Source: Halomonas sp. (GTDB lineage: Bacteria; Pseudomonadota; Gammaproteobacteria; Pseudomonadales; Halomonadaceae). Taken from it: a DNA stretch of 6,127 bases. The stretch lies in contig SKVX01000372.1 in assembly GCA_007129225.1 (NCBI GenBank), forward strand, positions 1 through 6,127, given 5' to 3'. The first letter of the stretch is position 1. Every line of letters starts with the position of its first letter. The notes beneath the pieces are model-generated. The model saw only the letters and a list, made by a program, of their open reading frames with translations, ran no database searches and was not told the DNA's origin. Positions 1 to 5,911 of the stretch are shown here, one piece after another. The translations under genes and the position numbers were made by a program.

Positions 1-880
1 CGAGAATGATCCACATGAACATGCAGCTGATGCCCAGGGTGCGGCGCACCGTGACTTCGATCACGGCCCGGGTCAGGCGTCCCTTGAACAGCGCCGCCAG
101 GGTCGCCGCGAAGGCGCCGTAGGCGGCACTCTCCACCAGGCTGGTGACCCCCATCAGGAACAGTCCGGTCATGGAGAAGAAGATCAGCAGCGGCAAGATG
201 CCGGCGCGCAGCAGCTTGAGCTTCGCGCCCAGGCTCATGTTGCGCTCCTCCGGCGGCAGGGCAGGCCCCAGGCTCGGCTGCAGCCGGCAGCGCACCACGA
301 TGTAGATCACAAACATGGCGGCCAGGATCAGTCCGGGAATCGCCCCGGCCAGCCATAGCTTGCCCACCGGCTGGCGGGCGATCATGCCGTAGAGCACCAG
401 CACCACGCTGGGCGGCACCAGGATGCCCAGCGAGCTTCCCGCCTGGATCACCCCGGTCACCATGATCTTGTCGTAGCCCCGGCGGAGCAGCTCCGGCAAG
501 GCGATGCTGGCCCCGATCGCCATGCCGGCCACGCTCAGGCCGTTCATGGCCGAGACAACCACCATCAGGCCGATGGTGCCCACCGCCAGGCCGCCACGCA
601 GCGAGCCCATCCAGACATGGAACATCTCGTAGAGGTCGCCGGCGATGCCAGACTCGGAGAGCATGTAACCCATGAATACGAACAGCGGCAGGGTCAGCAG
701 CGGGTACCAGTTCATCAAAACGAAACTGGCGTTGAACGGCATCTCCACCCCGCCATCGCCCCACAGCAACAGCGCCGAGGCGGCGCCGACGAAGCCGATG
801 ACGCCGAACACCCGCTGGCCGGTCAACAACAGCAGCATCATGCTCGAGAACATCATCAACGCGATCATCTCGTAGCTCAT
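1..880 (-). CDS. dctM: TRAP transporter large permease subunit (DctM family), 3' end cut by window edge
   Basis: This is the large membrane subunit of a tripartite ATP-independent periplasmic transporter, which uses an ion gradient to import a substrate (usually an organic acid) delivered by a periplasmic binding protein. I translated it by hand from the ATG at 880: 293 codons stay open to the window edge, so about 130-150 C-terminal residues of a typical 425-450 residue DctM are missing. It is very hydrophobic throughout. Family landmarks include SGIAGDLYEM, RGGLAVGTIGLMVVVSAMNG, LLRRGYDKIMVTGVIQAGSS, LGILVPPSVVLVLYG, WLAGAIPGLILA and, late in the visible part, TSLVESAAYGAF. A GGAGGA Shine-Dalgarno at 887-892 sits 6 nt from the start. 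The ATG overlaps the stop of dctQ (ATGA, 877-880), which implies translational coupling. The position where many DctM proteins read SGSS is SAMNG here, so this is a different DctM branch; the substrate cannot be read from sequence. Confidence 0.93.
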   Translation of the reverse strand, partial: MSYEMIALMMFSSMMLLLLTGQRVFGVIGFVGAASALLLWGDGGVEMPFNASFVLMNWYPLLTLPLFVFMGYMLSESGIAGDLYEMFHVWMGSLRGGLAVGTIGLMVVVSAMNGLSVAGMAIGASIALPELLRRGYDKIMVTGVIQAGSSLGILVPPSVVLVLYGMIARQPVGKLWLAGAIPGLILAAMFVIYIVVRCRLQPSLGPALPPEERNMSLGAKLKLLRAGILPLLIFFSMTGLFLMGVTSLVESAAYGAFAATLAALFKGRLTRAVIEVTVRRTLGISCMFMWIIL

Positions 881-1404
881 TCGGCATCCTCCGCGTAGAT
901 GTCCTGCCCCCGGGCCGTGGCGACGTCCTTGAAGAAGGTCGCCACGGCCTGCAGCAGCATCAGCAGGATGCCGATACACATGATGATCTTGATCGGCGCC
1001 AGCGGCGGCGCCCAGGCGGAGTAGTTGCGCTGCCCGTACTGCAGCGCGTACTGGGTGCTGGAGATGCCACCCAGCAGCAGCGTGACCAGGAAGAAGATCA
1101 GGAAGAGAATGGTGATGGCGTCGACCAGCGCCTGGGTGCGAGGGGTCCAGCGGCTATAGAAAAGATCCATGCGCACATGGGACCCCATCTGCATGGCATA
1201 GGCGCCGCCCAGGAGGTAATAGCTCACCAGCATGAACTGGGACATCTCCACGCCCCACATCAGCGGGCTATTGAGCACAGTGCGCGAGAAGGAGGCATAG
1301 AGCAGCAGCGCCATCATCACGAAGACCAGGTACATGACCAGGCGACCCACGCCCCGATTGAGGCGATCGACGAGGCGCACATAGCGTCTTATTGTTCTTG
1401 GCAT
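877..1404 (-). CDS. dctQ: TRAP transporter small permease subunit (DctQ family)
   Basis: This is the small membrane subunit that partners DctM in the inner membrane. The 175-residue product has the usual DctQ size and four hydrophobic segments at about residues 22-40, 52-72, 93-115 and 136-157. The conserved family stretch GSHVRMDLFYSRW, containing the G-x-H-V-R-x-D signature, follows the second segment. The frame stays open upstream to a TTG at 1473 (198 residues). I prefer the ATG at 1404 because the extra 23 residues are polar and unlike the family, the TTG has no Shine-Dalgarno, and the ATG start gives the standard N-terminus shortly before the first membrane segment. The ribosome site at 1404 is itself weak (an AGGG about 11 nt upstream). 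Its TGA overlaps the dctM ATG, so the two are one transcription unit. No dctP gene is found on its 5' side, where it often lies. Confidence 0.92.
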   Translation of the reverse strand: MPRTIRRYVRLVDRLNRGVGRLVMYLVFVMMALLLYASFSRTVLNSPLMWGVEMSQFMLVSYYLLGGAYAMQMGSHVRMDLFYSRWTPRTQALVDAITILFLIFFLVTLLLGGISSTQYALQYGQRNYSAWAPPLAPIKIIMCIGILLMLLQAVATFFKDVATARGQDIYAEDAE

Positions 1405-1427
1405 GTCGGGAAGAACCCTGCGCGGCT

Positions 1428-1444
1428 TGAAACAGTGCGTTTCA
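1428..1444. repeat. Perfect inverted repeat in the dctQ leader, 6-bp arms and 5-nt loop
   Basis: TGAAAC and GTTTCA flank AGTGC, giving a 17-bp dyad centred at 1436, 24 bp upstream of the dctQ ATG. It could be a protein-binding site near the start of transcription or a small RNA hairpin in the 5' leader. The arms resemble halves of LacI/Cra-type operators, but the 5-nt spacer does not fit the contiguous form of those sites, so I assign no regulator. Confidence 0.4.
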
Positions 1445-1501
1445 GTCTTGGCCGGTCTTTCTCCGAACCGCAAAGAGCATCGGTGTTGGTGACGCAGCGC
1501 C

Positions 1502-1518
1502 TATCGATAAAATCGATA
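1502..1518. promoter_or_regulatory. Candidate operator: perfect AT-rich palindrome upstream of dctQM, possible LysR-type site
   Basis: The sequence TATCGATAAAATCGATA is a perfect dyad with 7-bp arms and a 3-bp spacer, centred at 1510. It is the most AT-rich stretch of an otherwise GC-rich gap. Its interior reads ATC-N9-GAT and contains T1504-N11-A1516, the spacing typical of LysR-type regulator sites. It lies 98 bp upstream of the dctQ ATG and just after the LysR-type gene, a sensible place for an activator or autoregulatory site. The assignment to that regulator is inference; another dimeric regulator could bind it. Confidence 0.5.
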
Positions 1519-1585
1519 ATGCACTCGGGTTGGGCATCCCGCCGGCCCCTCTCCCCCCCTGGGCCATGAATCACCCATCAGGCAC

Positions 1586-2545
1586 TCAGGTGCGGGTGGA
1601 CACCTCCGCGGAGAGCCATGGCAGGGCCTGGTCGAGCTGTCGACGGAAGCGTTGTTCCAGCAGGCGGCGGCTATCCCGGGCCAATAGCGCAGGCAGGTCG
1701 CCCAGCTCATCGCGACGCGAGACCAGGGTCAGTTCACGGGTAAGCGGCGCCACCGGCAGCGGGGCTACCTGGACCTTGAGGCTCTCGAGCCCGGCCTGAT
1801 AGAGGCACAGTGGCGTGGTGATGGTCCAGCCGGCCCCGGCGCTGACCAGTCGCAGCACCGCAAAGGTGTTGTCGAGATGCAGGCGGGCCGGCAGCTCCAG
1901 CTTGTTGAGGCGCAGGTGGCGCTCGATGGCCTGGCCGATCAGCGACTGCGGGGTGTAGCGCACGAAGTCGAGCTGACGGGCGATCCAGCGCAGGTTGTCC
2001 GAGGGACCCGACCAGCCGAGCGGCACCACCAGCACGAAGGGCTCGCGCAGCAGGGCATGCCGCTCCAGGCCATCATAGTTCTCGAGACGATCATCAGAGA
2101 TGATGATGTCTACATGGCGGGTCAGCAGGGCATGGCTGTGCATGTGTGACAGCCCTGTGGTCAAGGTATAGTCCCGGGTGTAGCGCCGAATCAACTCGAT
2201 CAACGGCTGCCCCACGGCGGTGGCCATGGAATCGACCAGCGCCAGGCGCACCTGGTGAAGCTGCCCGAAGGCGCCCGACACCAGCTCACGACGGGTACTA
2301 CGCGCTTCCTCCAGAAGGCGCCGGGCACGGTCGTAGAAGAAGCGGCCCGCGCTGGTCGGCTCCAGCGGACGGGTGTTGCGCTTGAACAGCGCCACCCCCA
2401 TCCCCTCCTCGAGGTTGGCCAGGCTCTGGGACACCGACGACTGCTTTAGCCCGAGCCGCCGGGCGGCGGCACTCTGGCTGCCCTGCTCCAGGGTCTCGAC
2501 GAAGATTTCCATGCTGCGCAGGTCGAACCCGAAGCCGCTTCGCAT
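1586..2545 (-). CDS. LysR-type transcriptional regulator, probable regulator of the adjacent TRAP transporter
   Basis: This is a cytoplasmic DNA-binding regulator of 319 residues, the normal LysR-family length. The N-terminal winged helix-turn-helix spans about residues 8-67, with the family pattern FVETLEQGSQSAAARRLGL, QSSVSQSLANLE and FKRNTRPLEPTSAGR. A linker helix follows to about residue 90, and then a periplasmic-binding-protein-like effector domain at about 95-300, including HVDIIISDDRLENYDGLERH and LVSAGAGWTITTPLCLY. The ATG at 2545 is supported by a strong AGGAGG at 2550-2555, 4 nt upstream. The gene starts 55 bp after the stop of the GGDEF-EAL gene and lies directly upstream of dctQM on the same strand, not divergent as is more usual. 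The likely role is to sense the transported organic acid or a metabolite of it and control dctQM; the effector is unknown and the target is inferred from position. Confidence 0.9.
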   Translation of the reverse strand: MRSGFGFDLRSMEIFVETLEQGSQSAAARRLGLKQSSVSQSLANLEEGMGVALFKRNTRPLEPTSAGRFFYDRARRLLEEARSTRRELVSGAFGQLHQVRLALVDSMATAVGQPLIELIRRYTRDYTLTTGLSHMHSHALLTRHVDIIISDDRLENYDGLERHALLREPFVLVVPLGWSGPSDNLRWIARQLDFVRYTPQSLIGQAIERHLRLNKLELPARLHLDNTFAVLRLVSAGAGWTITTPLCLYQAGLESLKVQVAPLPVAPLTRELTLVSRRDELGDLPALLARDSRRLLEQRFRRQLDQALPWLSAEVSTRT

Positions 2546-2600
2546 TGCTCCTCCTGACTCATCAATATGGCGACGAACTCGGAACCTGGGCCGGTACTGC

Positions 2601-4961
2601 TCAGTCGGCGGTCTCGCCGGAGCCCGCCGACTGCCTGCAGTCGGACAGAAGCCGCTCCAATGCCGTACCGGGCATGGGCCGATGAAAGTGGAAGCCCTGG
2701 AATCGACGACAGCCGCGGTTCAGCAGGAAGTCCAGCTGTGCCTCATTCTCGACGCCCTCGGCCACGACTTCGATGCCGAGGTGCTGCGCCATGGCCAGTA
2801 TCGTCTCGACGATGGCGGCGTCGTTGCTGTCGGAGTCCAGATCGCTGACGAAGCTACGGTCGATCTTCAATTCGTCCAGTGGCAGGCACTTGAGGTACGT
2901 CAGGGAGGAGAAACCGGTACCAAAATCGTCGAGGGCAAGATTGACTCCCAGCCGCTTGAGCTGATGCATGCGCTCGACGGCATCACCGAGACCGTCGATC
3001 ATGATGCTCTCGGTCAGTTCGATGGTCAGCCGCGACGGATCGACGCCATGAGTGCCCAGCACCCAGGTCACGCCTTCAACGAATCCAGGCTGGGTAAAGT
3101 GCCGCACGCTGATGTTGACCGACAGACGAGGCAGCGTTTCGGCCGGCAGTCGGGTCAACAGCTCGCAGCAGCTATCCAACATCCAGGTCTCCAGCTCGAC
3201 GATCAGATCGCTCTCCTCGGCGATGGCAATGAAGACCTCCGGCGATATCCAGCCATGGACGGGATGCTGCCAGCGCATCAGCGCCTCGACACCGAATATC
3301 CGCCCGTCCTGGTCCAGCTGGGGCTGGTATTGAGCAAAGAGCTGATTTTCGGTCAGTGCGCTGCGCAGCGCCTGCTCCATCTCCAGTCGCCAGGTGATCT
3401 GAGTCTGCATTGCCGGCTCATAGCCGCAAACCTGGGCCCGACCCTTGACCTTGGCCTGGTACATGGCAGTATCGGCATGGCGCAGCACATCACCCACGTC
3501 ATCATCGACGGCAAGTGGGAAGAGGGTATAGCCGATGCTCGGCGTGACGCTGATCCGATGCCCCTCGAGGTCATAGACCTTGCGCAGCGAGGTGAGAAGG
3601 TCCCGGGCCATCTGCTCGGCCCTCACCAGCTCGGCCTGCCGGTCCCCCGACAGCGCCGGCACCAGCACCACGAACTCGTCGCCGCTGAGGCGAGCCGCCA
3701 TGTCCCCGTCGCGCATGCAGACCAGCAGCCGCTTGCTTAGCTGCCTGAGCAGCTCGTCACCGACGGTGTGACCCAGTGAGTCGTTGATCATCTTGAAGCG
3801 GTCGAGGTCGAGGAACATCACCAGGCCCAGGCGACCGTCGTCGCGGCGGTCACGGATGGTGGAAGCCAGCGTCTCGATCAGCAGGCGGCGATTGGGCAGC
3901 TCTGTCAGTGGGTCGAAATAGGCCTGGCGATGAATGATCTCCTCGGCTCGCTTGCGCTCGGTGAAGTCCTCGATCAGGGCCACACCACCGACGATGTCCC
4001 CCTTCTCGTTGCGCAGGGCGTTGTAGAAGGCGCGCAGCGGCGTCAACTTGCCGCTGAGAATGGCGCGATAAGTCCCTTCGTAATAGCCGGTTCCGCTGGC
4101 CAGCGCCTGGCGAACAGCACGGGTAACCCGTTTGTCCTCCAGTTGTTCCAGCAGGTTAAGCCCCAGCAGGCGTTGCCGGCTCGCCCCGAGGATATCCAAG
4201 CACTTCTCGTTACAATCGACGACCCGCCCTTCCCGGTCGAAGTGCATCACCCCCAGGGGCGTATGGCGGAAGATGGCACGATAGCGACCCTCGCTCTCAC
4301 GCAGCTGGGTCTCCCGTGAGGTGACGGCCAGGCGCAGGGCAATGTTGTCGCTGATGATGCAATAGAGCCGGCGGCTTACCGTCAACAGGAGCCCGAGGAA
4401 CAACACCACCATGGCTGATAGCAGCCAGGCAAACGACGTCCCATACAGCAGCAACTGGCCCAGCAAAGGCAGCATGGAGGGAAGGATGAAGATGGGAGCC
4501 ACCCACCAAACCGAGGACAGGGTGGTCATCCCTCCAGCGGTGACCCCAGCCAGCACGATGGCAAGGGCAGCCAGCTGACCGGGATGCTCCATGGTGAACA
4601 TGAGCAGTCCCGCAGCGCCCCACACCGTGCCGGCAATACCGGCCCCCCAGGCGAATCGGTACAGCCAACGCCGCTGACGACGACGGCTTGCGGAAAGGCG
4701 ATGGTAATACCAGGCGAGTCTCAGGCGAATGCAGGAGACAACCACCAGCGCGGTCAGCCATCCGACCAACAGTGTGGCGGGCAATAACGGCCACATCGAG
4801 GCGACCAGCAGGCACGCTCCCATTACACTGGCCAGCACCGGCTGCCACAGCCGCTCGTAGAGCAGATGAACCTGCTCCTGGACGAGCTGACGGCGCTGGG
4901 GCGAGACAGGCAGAGGCGCACCGAGGCTCTCGAGGCGCTCCTCCGAGGGAAGGACGGGCAT
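2601..4961 (-). CDS. Membrane-anchored PAS-GGDEF-EAL cyclic-di-GMP turnover protein
   Basis: This 786-residue inner-membrane signalling protein makes and/or degrades cyclic di-GMP. Six hydrophobic segments (about residues 43-60, 62-80, 103-123, 130-148, 152-172, 176-196) form an N-terminal sensor I cannot assign to a named MASE family. A PAS domain follows (about 222-337), with the FDREGRVVDCNEKCLDILG stretch and ending in EDFTERKRAEE. The GGDEF domain (about 345-510) has FLDLDRFKMIND, a signature reading SGDEF at 426-430, and an inhibitory I-site RDGD at 417-420. The EAL domain (about 525-775) keeps the expected catalytic and metal residues: E559 of EAL, N616, E648, D678 and D679, K699, E735 and Q755, with loop DDFGTGFSSL intact. 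Phosphodiesterase activity is therefore likely. Cyclase activity is possible, because an initial Ser in the motif occurs in proteins of this class, but it is unproven. The ATG at 4961 has GGAAG 6 nt upstream. Confidence 0.95.
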   Translation of the reverse strand: MPVLPSEERLESLGAPLPVSPQRRQLVQEQVHLLYERLWQPVLASVMGACLLVASMWPLLPATLLVGWLTALVVVSCIRLRLAWYYHRLSASRRRQRRWLYRFAWGAGIAGTVWGAAGLLMFTMEHPGQLAALAIVLAGVTAGGMTTLSSVWWVAPIFILPSMLPLLGQLLLYGTSFAWLLSAMVVLFLGLLLTVSRRLYCIISDNIALRLAVTSRETQLRESEGRYRAIFRHTPLGVMHFDREGRVVDCNEKCLDILGASRQRLLGLNLLEQLEDKRVTRAVRQALASGTGYYEGTYRAILSGKLTPLRAFYNALRNEKGDIVGGVALIEDFTERKRAEEIIHRQAYFDPLTELPNRRLLIETLASTIRDRRDDGRLGLVMFLDLDRFKMINDSLGHTVGDELLRQLSKRLLVCMRDGDMAARLSGDEFVVLVPALSGDRQAELVRAEQMARDLLTSLRKVYDLEGHRISVTPSIGYTLFPLAVDDDVGDVLRHADTAMYQAKVKGRAQVCGYEPAMQTQITWRLEMEQALRSALTENQLFAQYQPQLDQDGRIFGVEALMRWQHPVHGWISPEVFIAIAEESDLIVELETWMLDSCCELLTRLPAETLPRLSVNISVRHFTQPGFVEGVTWVLGTHGVDPSRLTIELTESIMIDGLGDAVERMHQLKRLGVNLALDDFGTGFSSLTYLKCLPLDELKIDRSFVSDLDSDSNDAAIVETILAMAQHLGIEVVAEGVENEAQLDFLLNRGCRRFQGFHFHRPMPGTALERLLSDCRQSAGSGETAD

Positions 4962-5018
4962 GCGATGCTTCCGAATCGATATCTTTGTCGTGGCTCCTAT
5001 CTTTACCGCATGCCGGCG

Positions 5019-5048
5019 GATATAGCGAGGGAGCCGCCCTCAACGCAA
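5019..5048 (-). promoter_or_regulatory. Weak candidate sigma-70 promoter for the GGDEF-EAL gene
   Basis: On the minus strand TTGCGT (5043-5048) is followed after 18 bp by TATATC (5019-5024), about 58 bp before the ATG. Both boxes match the consensus only in part, and they overlap the hairpin at 5028-5067. It is listed because the gene needs a start signal if the preceding hairpin ends the upstream transcript; nothing better was seen in this gap. Confidence 0.2.
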
Positions 5049-5067
5049 GGCGGTCGGGGGGCTCCCT
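5028..5067 (-). terminator. GC-rich hairpin after the heme/flavin gene, possible terminator without T-run
   Basis: AGGGAGCC (5028-5035) and GGCTCCCT (5060-5067) are perfect 8-bp complementary arms. A competing inner pairing, CCGCC (5034-5038) with GGCGG (5049-5053), is also possible. The hairpin begins 8 bp after the stop at 5075. On the minus strand the stem is followed by CGCTATATCC rather than a run of T, so it would be a weak or factor-dependent terminator, or a 3' mRNA-stabilising structure. Confidence 0.4.
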
Positions 5068-5074
5068 GTCGTGT

Positions 5075-5911
5075 TCAAGGCCAGGAGTAGACACCACGAT
5101 TCAGGCCATCCCGGATCGCCGAAATCACCTTGGCCCCGCGCAACGTAGCCCCGCTGTAACCATCGATATCGTCGACCACGCGCTCGGGCTCGTAGAGCCT
5201 GAAGATGCGCGTAACAGGCTCGCCCTCAAGGCGCTCGGCGATCTGCTCGTGCTGCACCAAAACCGGGTAAAGCTCGTCGCCTTCGTCCAGTCGGAGATAA
5301 TCCACGTCACGATAGGCCAGGTAGCGGTATTCCAGCCGGGTGAAGTGCCCGTCCTCGAGATCGAAGGCAATATTGACCTGAATCCCCCCCCGGTCGATGA
5401 AGAGTCCACGATAGTGGCCATCCAGGGGCATGCCCAGCATGGCGCGGTGGAGGCGCTCGTCCTCGGCTGGCGAAAGGCGCGCCTCGGCGGTGTCGATGTC
5501 ATTGGCGATCTCGGACGTTGCCTCGACGGCCTGGGGCTCGACCGTCTCGCCATCCTCGTCCACCAGCCGCCCGACCAGGTACTCCTCCAGCATCCCCTCG
5601 GCCCGCGCACTGTGGGGCACGCCTGGACGCTTGTTGTCCCAGCCCTCGGTGGCCTCCTTGCCACACCACTCCAGCATCACCTCCTCTTCAGTGGGGTGGT
5701 CGGGGATATAGTCGGTGACGTCGTAGACCCGGCCATGAATGGCCTTCCAGCAGCTCTCTGCGCCATCGTGCTCAGCCAGTTCGTCCAGGGTGACCGTGTC
5801 GAGATCGTCGTCCGGGCGTTCGTCACCCGACTGGGACAGCGCATTGGCCGAGAGCAGTGTGAGGATACTGGCCAGGAAAGCGACAAAGGCGGTGTAGGCG
5901 ATCTTGTTCAT
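5075..5911 (-). CDS. Exported cytochrome b5-like / FMN-binding fusion protein, predicted periplasmic electron carrier
   Basis: This 278-residue protein is predicted to carry two redox cofactors. Residues 1-26 look like a Sec signal peptide (Lys3, hydrophobic core, SANA/ALS cleavage region) with no lipobox. Residues 39-116 resemble a cytochrome b5 heme domain: CWKAIHGRVYDVTDYIPDHP, then VMLEWCGKEAT and PHSARAEGMLEEYLVGRL, with His72 and His100 as likely axial ligands. HPGG is replaced by HPTE. Cys54 and Cys83 could form a disulfide; from memory, the periplasmic cytochrome b558 of Ectothiorhodospira has cysteines in the same contexts. After an acidic linker, residues about 160-275 form an FMN_bind domain ending in DGYSGAT (250-256). 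This matches the D-x-x-S/T-G-A-T motif at which ApbE-type transferases attach FMN to Thr (here Thr256), as in NqrC and RnfG. The ATG overlaps the upstream reductase stop by 4 bp (ATGA, 5908-5911), and its own Shine-Dalgarno is weak, so coupling is likely. It probably receives electrons from that reductase; the final acceptor is unknown. Confidence 0.85.
   Translation of the reverse strand: MNKIAYTAFVAFLASILTLLSANALSQSGDERPDDDLDTVTLDELAEHDGAESCWKAIHGRVYDVTDYIPDHPTEEEVMLEWCGKEATEGWDNKRPGVPHSARAEGMLEEYLVGRLVDEDGETVEPQAVEATSEIANDIDTAEARLSPAEDERLHRAMLGMPLDGHYRGLFIDRGGIQVNIAFDLEDGHFTRLEYRYLAYRDVDYLRLDEGDELYPVLVQHEQIAERLEGEPVTRIFRLYEPERVVDDIDGYSGATLRGAKVISAIRDGLNRGVYSWP

Larger units (their letters stand above)
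1405..1585. other. Intergenic regulatory region between lysR-type gene and dctQ
   Basis: This 181-bp gap follows the stop of the LysR-type gene and precedes dctQ on the same strand. It holds two perfect inverted repeats (1502-1518 and 1428-1444). The part nearest the regulator's stop is GC-rich, and I see no stem followed by a T-run that would be a convincing terminator. I found no sigma-70 promoter I would defend and no sigma-54 GG-N10-GC element. The length and the two dyads suggest that dctQM has its own regulated promoter rather than depending only on read-through from the regulator gene. Confidence 0.6.

Noticed and set aside
1405..1473. TTG-initiated longer form of DctQ (198 residues)
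   Set aside because: The added residues are polar and unlike the family, and there is no Shine-Dalgarno before the TTG. The ATG at 1404 gives a standard-length DctQ.
1543..1564. GGCCC/GGGCC pairing after the LysR-type stop as a terminator
   Set aside because: Arms are only 5 bp with a 12-nt loop, and no T-run follows on the minus strand.
1389..1574. Minus-strand 61-codon frame filling the gap before dctQ, possible leader peptide
   Set aside because: It overlaps the dctQ start out of frame, has no good ribosome site, shows no hydrophobic or amino-acid-biased attenuation pattern, and would read through the two inverted repeats.
2373..3740. Long open frame on the plus strand (455 codons) opposite the GGDEF-EAL gene
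   Set aside because: It is antisense to a gene with clear domains and catalytic motifs. The translation has no recognisable domain, and long antisense frames are expected in GC-rich coding DNA.
4974..4981. TATCGATT-like half-site just upstream of the GGDEF-EAL start, similar to the 1502-1518 palindrome
   Set aside because: It is a single short half-site without a partner arm; a match of this length can arise by chance and does not support co-regulation.
4297..5097. Minus-strand open frame (266 codons) in another frame over the GGDEF-EAL 5' end
   Set aside because: The residue composition is typical of an out-of-frame shadow (Arg, Pro, Ala, Ser rich, no domain), and it overlaps the membrane-sensor coding region throughout.
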